This document shows, one piece after another, positions 59,501 through 64,000 of a stretch of 64,000 bases of DNA (positions are counted from its first letter, which is position 1; each line of letters starts with the position of its first letter). The stretch is from positions 372,001 to 436,000 of the forward strand of contig NZ_QQAW01000003.1 of NCBI RefSeq assembly GCF_003350405.1. The letters are read 5' to 3'. The notes below the pieces were generated by a model. It was not told the DNA's origin. It made no database searches and was given only the letters and a program-made list of their open reading frames with translations. A program made the translations under genes and the position numbers. This DNA is from Gluconacetobacter liquefaciens (GTDB lineage Bacteria > Pseudomonadota > Alphaproteobacteria > Acetobacterales > Acetobacteraceae).

Positions 59501-61070
59501 GGCCATGGGCCTCGTCATGCCGGCGCTGCAAGCTCTGCTGTTCGGCCCGCAAGGCCGCGGCGCGCTCCGTGGTCTGGGACAGCGCCCGGCGGGCCGCGTC
59601 ATGATGGCGGTGGGCTTCGTCCGCCCGGCCGCGCGCCAGGCTGGCCGCCAGCGTGGCATCGGATTGTTCCTGCGCCGCCTGCTCCAACGTGATGCGGGCT
59701 TCCGCAAGCCGCGTGGTCGCGGCTGCCAGTTCGGTGGCCTGAGCCTCCAGCACCGAGGCTTCGGGCAGAGTGCCGCGCAAGGTCTCCAGTTCGGCGGCCA
59801 GGGTGGCATGCTGCGCTTCGAGACGCGCGTGGCGGCCCTGTGCCTCGGTGAGCGCGGCCGCGACCTGCGTTGCCCGGGCCTGGGCGGCATTGGCTTCGGC
59901 GCTGGCCTGTTCCAGCGCCTGCTCGCGCGCCTGCACCATGGCGGTGGCATCGGTCTGGGCCTGTGCAGCCTGCGCCATCTCATCGGGCAGGGCGGAAAGA
60001 CGCCCGGAGAGGCTGGTCTGCTCGGCTTGGAGGCGGGCGACGTTTTCGGCGGCGTCGGTCTCGCGCGCCTGGGCGGCCTGATGGTCGCTTTCGGCCTGGC
60101 CCAGCCGCTCGATCGCGGCTTGCGCGGCCTCGGTCGCGCGCTGTTCCTCGCGGGCCATGCCTTCGGCCAGGATCTTCTGGCGCTCCAGAAGCGTGCGGCT
60201 CTCATCCGCGCGCGCGCGCAGCGCGGGGACGTCGCGATTGGCCTCGAATTCCGCGATCACGCTGGTCTCGGCGGCTTCTTCGGCCTGGACCAGCGCCTGC
60301 CGTGTCTGCCGGGCCGTCTGGCCGGCCCGTTCCACCGCCAGACGCGCGCGGGCATGCAGCAGGGCCAGAAGAGTGGTCTCGGATTCACGGAGCGCGCCGG
60401 AAATCTCGCGATAGCGCTTCGCCTGCTGCGACTGATCACGCAGACTGCCCAGATGGCCTTCCAACTGGATGCGCAGATCCTCGGCGCGGGCGAGATTGCC
60501 TTCGGTGGCGCGCAGTTTCAGCTCCGCCTCATGCCGCCTGGCATGCAGGCCGGTGATGCCGGCGGCTTCCTCCAGGATGCTCCGCCGTTCCTCGGGCCGG
60601 GCATTGACCAGCGCTGAAACGCGGCCCTGGCTGACCATGGCCGACGAGCGCGCGCCCGAGGCCAGATCGGCGAACAGGGTCTGCACGTCGCGGGCGCGGA
60701 TCGGCTTGCTGTTGACGCGGTAATCGCTGCCGGAGCCGCGCTCGGCGCGCCGTGTGATCTGCAATTCGTCCTGATCATGCAGCGGAGGGGCCGCAATCCC
60801 CTCCGTGCCTTCCAGTGTCAGCGTCACCTCGGCCAGGTTGCGCGCCGGGCGGGCAGCGGTGCCCGCGAAGATCAGGTCGTCCATTTCGCCGCCGCGCAGG
60901 GAGCGGGCGGAGCTTTCGCCCATCGCCCAACGCAGGGCCTCGACCACATTGGATTTGCCGCAGCCGTTCGGTCCGACGATCCCGGTCAGGCCGGGCAGGA
61001 TATCGACCGAGACCGGATCGGCAAAGCTCTTGAAGCCGCCGATGCGCAGGCGGACAAAACGGGCAGCCAT
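56523..61070 (-). CDS. smc: Chromosome segregation SMC protein, unusually long
   Basis: 1515 residues; most SMCs have about 1150-1200. It condenses and segregates chromosomes with ScpA/ScpB. The N-terminal head has Walker A GPNGCGKSN and the C-terminal head has the ABC signature LSLLSGGEQALTALSL and Walker B VLDEVDAPLDD. The arms are long coiled coils extremely rich in Ala, Glu, Gln and Arg, which accounts for the added length. The hinge lies near residues 690-810 (FRPVVDDITVPDGLEAALAA). The antisense strand shows long open frames as by-products of this bias. The DsbA-like gene ends 16 nt upstream. Confidence 0.95.
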   Translation of the reverse strand: MAARFVRLRIGGFKSFADPVSVDILPGLTGIVGPNGCGKSNVVEALRWAMGESSARSLRGGEMDDLIFAGTAARPARNLAEVTLTLEGTEGIAAPPLHDQDELQITRRAERGSGSDYRVNSKPIRARDVQTLFADLASGARSSAMVSQGRVSALVNARPEERRSILEEAAGITGLHARRHEAELKLRATEGNLARAEDLRIQLEGHLGSLRDQSQQAKRYREISGALRESETTLLALLHARARLAVERAGQTARQTRQALVQAEEAAETSVIAEFEANRDVPALRARADESRTLLERQKILAEGMAREEQRATEAAQAAIERLGQAESDHQAAQARETDAAENVARLQAEQTSLSGRLSALPDEMAQAAQAQTDATAMVQAREQALEQASAEANAAQARATQVAAALTEAQGRHARLEAQHATLAAELETLRGTLPEASVLEAQATELAAATTRLAEARITLEQAAQEQSDATLAASLARGRADEAHRHHDAARRALSQTTERAAALRAEQQSLQRRHDEAHGQRVAAEHRDALRAGLVAAQSTLDAARAALEQAELDRQAASAGRIDAYARLQEGTNRRTTTQAAMQSADTAHQRAVTRLHALAEDLAHAQSAAIAPERLTAVRTAREDAEQRLAEAGRTLEGAEAALASAATDRDAATHRLSELKADLSRLDAQAEGLTQALKTGQSETHFRPVVDDITVPDGLEAALAAALTDGLDASIAPDAPRMWHALSPLSAPPLPGAGTVALATLVTAPPAMARALAAIGLLEDGADGAAFQNDLLPGQSLVARDGALWRWDGYRVAAGQPSRAALLLRQRNLLRETEAARQTRLADLPTVEAALAAAEQARSAATESVGNARTARAAIEAALRQARTDEAEISRLDATARARLETVQPQHDQATQTLAEAETALNAARQAAADLPDAAELARRHEVARQQEQTAQAAETACRDARKRAETALEVARREDEATAARNNEAEARLATILPELHRIAREAEQAEAARQEAEATLAALPPSAETDSALAAAEIRACEAAAAHEAGRQRQQEAERALEQAQTAHAARQATLIETRSVLDAQAPRLDALRQERDEAAERLARITAEQQALPDLEAIAAHVREAREAVAAARQAEDEARQHRVTLAGEDQTIQARLTGIAAALADWTARQAAATTELHGTTTRLDAARSDHARLASMPEEVTRTRESAREAMAKAEADHAEASRQLAEAEDALVNAQTARRDAEAALAAGREAVLRAEGRHEQAEAILAQLLTETPEPPGIVPPDLTEAAETSLRRKIARLTREREDMGPVNLRAELEADEAETRITTIQREKDELDTAIARLRGSIGALNREGRERLLAVFTEVDRHFQSLFARMFNGGRAHLGMVGSDDPLQAGLEIYAQPPGKKLATLSLLSGGEQALTALSLIFAVFRCNPAPICVLDEVDAPLDDANVGRFCALLADMVAEAGTRFLVVTHHQLTMAHMDRLYGVTMQERGVSRVLSVDLDHAASMVGQPRTEAAHQGE

Positions 61071-61086
61071 GGAAGCAGGGACCTGA

Positions 61087-61707
61087 TCAGCTCAGCGAAG
61101 CGACCTTCTTGGCAAAGTCTTCGTAATTCATCTCCTGGCCGACCTGCTCCTTGTCGTTGAAGCGGAAGGTCGGAGTGCCCTCGATCTTGTATTCGGCCTG
61201 GGCGCGGTTTTCCTCGTCCATGATGGCTTGGCGCAGCGTGTCGTCAGCCAGCGTCTTCTGGAACACGTTGGCGGGCATGCCGGCCAGCGCGGCCATTTTC
61301 TGCAATTCTTCCTGCGGGTTCACGTCGCGCGCGAAGGCCCAGCGGTCCTGGCTGGCCAGCAGGGACAGCACGAAAGGCTCGTAGCGCTCCGGCGGCAGGG
61401 TGCGCGCGATCATCGCGGCTGCCAGCGCGATCTGGTCCAGCGGAAAATCGCGGAAGATGTAATAGACCTTGCCGGTGTCGATCAGATTGCTGCGGATCTG
61501 GGGGAAGACTTCGGCTGCGAATCGCGCGCAGTGGGTGCAGGTCAGCGAAAACCATTCCTCGACATGCACCTTGGCCGCCGGATTGCCGGCCGCGCGTACG
61601 GCCATGCGCGGGTCGGTGGCGGCCCGTGCGGCGCGGATGGACAGGGTCGGTCCAAGCAGGAGGGCAGGGGTCGCGGTCGCGATCAGGGCGCGGCGGGTAA
61701 CGGGCAT
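61087..61707 (-). CDS. DsbA-like periplasmic thiol-disulfide oxidoreductase
   Basis: 206 residues. The leader MPVTRRALIATATPALLLG has a twin-arginine-like start and Sec-type hydrophobic core. The thioredoxin-fold active site is CTHC (Cys57, Cys60) and the cis-proline loop is EGTPTFRF. The insert between them (FRDFPLDQIALAAAMIAR) is typical of the DsbA/Com1-type family. It probably oxidises or isomerises cysteines of exported proteins. It sits just before smc on the same strand. Confidence 0.85.
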   Translation of the reverse strand: MPVTRRALIATATPALLLGPTLSIRAARAATDPRMAVRAAGNPAAKVHVEEWFSLTCTHCARFAAEVFPQIRSNLIDTGKVYYIFRDFPLDQIALAAAMIARTLPPERYEPFVLSLLASQDRWAFARDVNPQEELQKMAALAGMPANVFQKTLADDTLRQAIMDEENRAQAEYKIEGTPTFRFNDKEQVGQEMNYEDFAKKVASLS

Positions 61708-61780
61708 GGCTGAACGGTCTCCGGCAGGCTGAAAGGGGCGGACGGTAAAAGGGGGACAGAGCCCGCAAAGCGGGCAGGCG

Positions 61781-62719
61781 TCAAGATGCCTGCGAACGGG
61801 TGGATGGGGGCGTCGGCACCGGGCGGGCCGACCACCACGCGGAGAGCGCCGAGCCCGAGATATTGTGCCAGATCGAGAACAACGCCCCGGGCAGGGCCGC
61901 CAGCGGGCCGAAATAAACCCGCCCCAGCGTGGCGGCGAGGCCGGAATTCTGCATCCCGACCTCGATCGCCAGCGTTCGGCAGGCGCTTTCCTCCAGCCCC
62001 AGCAATCGTCCGCCCCAATAGCCGCCTAGCAGGCCGATCCCGTTATGCAGCACCACCCCGAGCAGGACCAGCGGCCCTGCCGCCGCTAGTGACGGCCGCA
62101 CCGAGGCGACGATGGCCCCGATGATCGTCATGATGGCGATCATGGCCACCAGCGGCAGGACAGGCTCCACCCGGCGCACCAGGCGGGGGGCCAGCATGTT
62201 GACGGCCAGTCCCGCCGCAACCGGCAGCGCGACCAGCATGACGATGCTGCGCAGCAGGGCCAGCACATCGACCTGCACGTCGGCTGCCACGTAAAGCCGT
62301 GTCAGCAGCGGCGTGGCGACGATCCCGACCAGGGTGGAGAGCGTGCTGATACTGACCGACAGGGCCACGTCACCCCGTGCCAGATAGATCATGACATTCG
62401 ATGCCGTGCCGCTGGACACGCTGCCGACCAGGATCATGCCGACCCGCAGGGCCGGCGGCATGCCCAGCAGCCGCCCGATCAGCCATGCCGCCAGCGGCAT
62501 GATGGCGTAATGCAGCACGATCCCGGCCACGACCGGTGCGGGGCGGCGGGCGATGCGCCGAAAATCCCCCACCGTCAGCGTCACGCCCATGGTGAACATC
62601 ACCAGGGCCAGCAGCGGCGTGATCGCCGGCGTCAGGACCATGAAGGCACCCGGTCGCCCGATGGCGGCGACCGAGACCAGAATGGCCCACAACGGGAAGA
62701 GGCGGGTCAGGATGGACAA
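61781..62719 (-). CDS. Bile acid:sodium symporter (BASS) family transporter
   Basis: 312 residues with about ten membrane helices. Family segments are [31 protein letters not shown] (Na-binding Gly/Ser loop) and [14 protein letters not shown], the crossing-helix motif of BASS proteins. Bacterial members import organic anions or intermediates such as pantoate or 2-keto acids with sodium. It is 5 nt after the CorC-like gene and probably cotranscribed. Substrate unknown. Confidence 0.85.
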   Translation of the reverse strand: MSILTRLFPLWAILVSVAAIGRPGAFMVLTPAITPLLALVMFTMGVTLTVGDFRRIARRPAPVVAGIVLHYAIMPLAAWLIGRLLGMPPALRVGMILVGSVSSGTASNVMIYLARGDVALSVSISTLSTLVGIVATPLLTRLYVAADVQVDVLALLRSIVMLVALPVAAGLAVNMLAPRLVRRVEPVLPLVAMIAIMTIIGAIVASVRPSLAAAGPLVLLGVVLHNGIGLLGGYWGGRLLGLEESACRTLAIEVGMQNSGLAATLGRVYFGPLAALPGALFSIWHNISGSALSAWWSARPVPTPPSTRSQAS

Positions 62720-62724
62720 TTCAG

Positions 62725-63663
62725 TCAGGCGGCTGGAGGCGGTGCCGGCGGCGGCCTTACGCGTACCTTGCGGATATGCAGGGCATCCGCATCGAGCACG
62801 CGGAAGACCAGCCCGCTGTCATGGGTCAGCACTTCGCCGCGTGCCGGCACATGGCCCGCCAGCCGGAAGACCAGGCCGCCCACCGTCTCGATCTCGGCCT
62901 CCCGCTCGGCCTCGGTCAGCAATGTGCCCAGCCGGGCCTCGAATTCCCCGACCGGCAGGCGGGCATCGACGTCGAACGTGCCGTCCGGCCTTTCCTGGAT
63001 CAGGACTGCCGTCGGTTCGTCATGCTCGTCGGAAATGTCGCCGACGATGGTCTCCACCAGATCCTCGATCGTCACCAGCCCGTCGACGCCGCCATATTCG
63101 TCGATGACCAGCGCCAGATGGAGGTGGCGCTGGCGCATCTGCAACAGCAGGTCCAGCACCGGCATCTGCGGGGCCACCATCAGGGGCTGGCGCAGCAGCG
63201 TTTCCACGTTGAAGGCTTCGCTGGTGCCGGCATAGGCGATCAGATCCTTCACATGGATCATGCCCACGATGTCGTCGAGTTGCTCGCGATAGACCGGCAT
63301 GCGCGAATGGTTCTCGCGTCGCATCAGGGCCAGGGCCTCGTCCTGGCTCAGCGATACCGACATGGCGACGATGTCAGCGCGCGGAATCATCACGTCGTCG
63401 GCGGTGATGCCGCGCAGCCGCAGGACGTTCGCGATCAGCGCGCGTTCCTGGCGGTCGAGCTCCGAATTGGCATCGGTCCCGTCGCCTTCGGCCTCGTTGG
63501 CTTCCTGCACCAGGGCAGCGATGGAATGGCGCAGCCCATGCTCGCCGCGCCGGCGGCTGAACAGGGAAAGCAGGCCCCGGCCGCGTGGACGCGGCGCATG
63601 GGCATCGTCAACCCGGCTCGGCGCGCCCTCGGGCGACGCGGGCTCGGGCAGGGGGCGGTTCAC
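62725..63663 (-). CDS. CorC/HlyC-type protein with paired CBS and transporter-associated domains
   Basis: 312 residues. The order is a disordered N terminus, two CBS domains at about 80-210 ([59 protein letters not shown]) and the CorC_HlyC domain at about 225-305 ([28 protein letters not shown]). Such proteins are cytoplasmic regulators linked to Mg/Co efflux. It starts with GTG 63663, overlapping the ybeY stop by 4 nt (GTGA), the arrangement usual for the ybeY-corC gene pair. Confidence 0.88.
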   Translation of the reverse strand: MNRPLPEPASPEGAPSRVDDAHAPRPRGRGLLSLFSRRRGEHGLRHSIAALVQEANEAEGDGTDANSELDRQERALIANVLRLRGITADDVMIPRADIVAMSVSLSQDEALALMRRENHSRMPVYREQLDDIVGMIHVKDLIAYAGTSEAFNVETLLRQPLMVAPQMPVLDLLLQMRQRHLHLALVIDEYGGVDGLVTIEDLVETIVGDISDEHDEPTAVLIQERPDGTFDVDARLPVGEFEARLGTLLTEAEREAEIETVGGLVFRLAGHVPARGEVLTHDSGLVFRVLDADALHIRKVRVRPPPAPPPAA

Positions 63664-64000
63664 TGCGCGTCCTCCATGCGGCCCGACGGCGAGCCAGGGC
63701 GGAACTTCCATGGATTGGGGACGGACAGACGGCCCAGGATGCGGGCCTCCTCCATTTCCATCCGCCGTGCCTCGCCTGCCTGGTGATGGTCATGGCCACG
63801 CAGATGCAGGATGCCATGAACGACCAGATGCATCAGATGATGCCGGATCGGCCGCCCGGCCGCCTGCGCCTCGCGCCGGACGGTTTCGAGTGCGATCATG
63901 ATGTCGCCGCCCGGTATGCCGTCAGGGTAATCGAAGGTCAGGACGTTCGTGGGCTTGTTGCGGTCGCGGTGGCGCGCGTTCAGCCGGCGGATCGTGCGGT
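63660..64000 (-). CDS. ybeY: Endoribonuclease YbeY, 5' end outside the window
   Basis: Only the C-terminal 113 residues are present; the gene runs off the right edge. The catalytic zinc motif [11 protein letters not shown] is intact, and the upstream [11 protein letters not shown] and [11 protein letters not shown] blocks match YbeY, which matures 16S rRNA and supports ribosome quality control. It is coupled to the CorC-like gene by a 4-nt overlap. Confidence 0.93.
   Translation of the reverse strand, partial: RTIRRLNARHRDRNKPTNVLTFDYPDGIPGGDIMIALETVRREAQAAGRPIRHHLMHLVVHGILHLRGHDHHQAGEARRMEMEEARILGRLSVPNPWKFRPGSPSGRMEDAQ

Noticed and set aside
57288-60617. Two long glycine/leucine-rich plus-strand frames
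   Set aside because: They mirror the alanine/glutamine-rich coiled coil of smc and are not genes.

Overview
The window is a high-GC alphaproteobacterial chromosome segment, most likely from an acetic acid bacterium (Acetobacteraceae, Gluconacetobacter-like). The main pointers are an AarC-type succinyl-CoA:acetate CoA-transferase close to a citrate synthase (the acetate-oxidising TCA bypass of this group), a very long alanine/glutamate-rich SMC protein, and the overall codon bias. This placement is inferred from gene content only. No rRNA, tRNA or CRISPR array was recognised.

Layout. (1) 1-1711: the 3' part of an amine-oxidation cluster, with a tryptophan-tryptophylquinone (TTQ) amine dehydrogenase light chain followed by two monohaem c-type cytochromes. 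(2) 1730-8686: housekeeping genes, namely a nucleoside deoxyribosyltransferase-like gene divergent from guaB, an RsmB-like rRNA methyltransferase, a CPA1-type antiporter, a YkuD L,D-transpeptidase and an orphan OmpR-type regulator. (3) 9163-37891: a roughly 29-kb surface-polysaccharide (capsule/LPS) island. (4) 38148-64000: dense housekeeping genes (xthA, uvrC, pgsA, moaD-moaE, nrdA-nrdB, polyprenyl diphosphate synthase, murI, pyrE, gltA, chorismate mutase, aarC, smc, a DsbA-like protein, a BASS transporter, a CorC-like protein and a ybeY cut by the window edge).

The polysaccharide island has three parts. The left part (9163-20254) holds a TPR protein, a 1779-residue protein with at least three glycosyltransferase-like modules, a secreted beta-helix protein, hldE and an AGE-family epimerase. 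The middle (20391-26690) is AT-rich and mobile. It holds a CatB-like acetyltransferase, a roughly 800-codon gene interrupted by one in-frame TAA, two decayed IS5-family transposases and, between them, a phage-like fragment, a secreted tailspike-like protein and a small membrane protein. The right part, all on the minus strand (26903-37891), holds an ABC capsule exporter (KpsD/E/M/T type), a family-9 glycosyltransferase, and a translationally coupled cassette of HAD phosphatase, nucleotidyltransferase-kinase fusion and nucleotidyltransferase, followed by a WavE-like protein. The cassette looks built to make and activate an unusual small capsule building block. The exporter would carry the finished polymer across the envelope.

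The main points for follow-up are the in-frame stop at 22368-22370, the giant multi-glycosyltransferase, the coupled HAD/NTase-kinase/NTase cassette, hldE paired with an AGE epimerase and no other heptose genes, a pair of NrdR-like boxes upstream of an nrdA that lacks the ATP-cone, and secreted beta-helix proteins inside a capsule locus.
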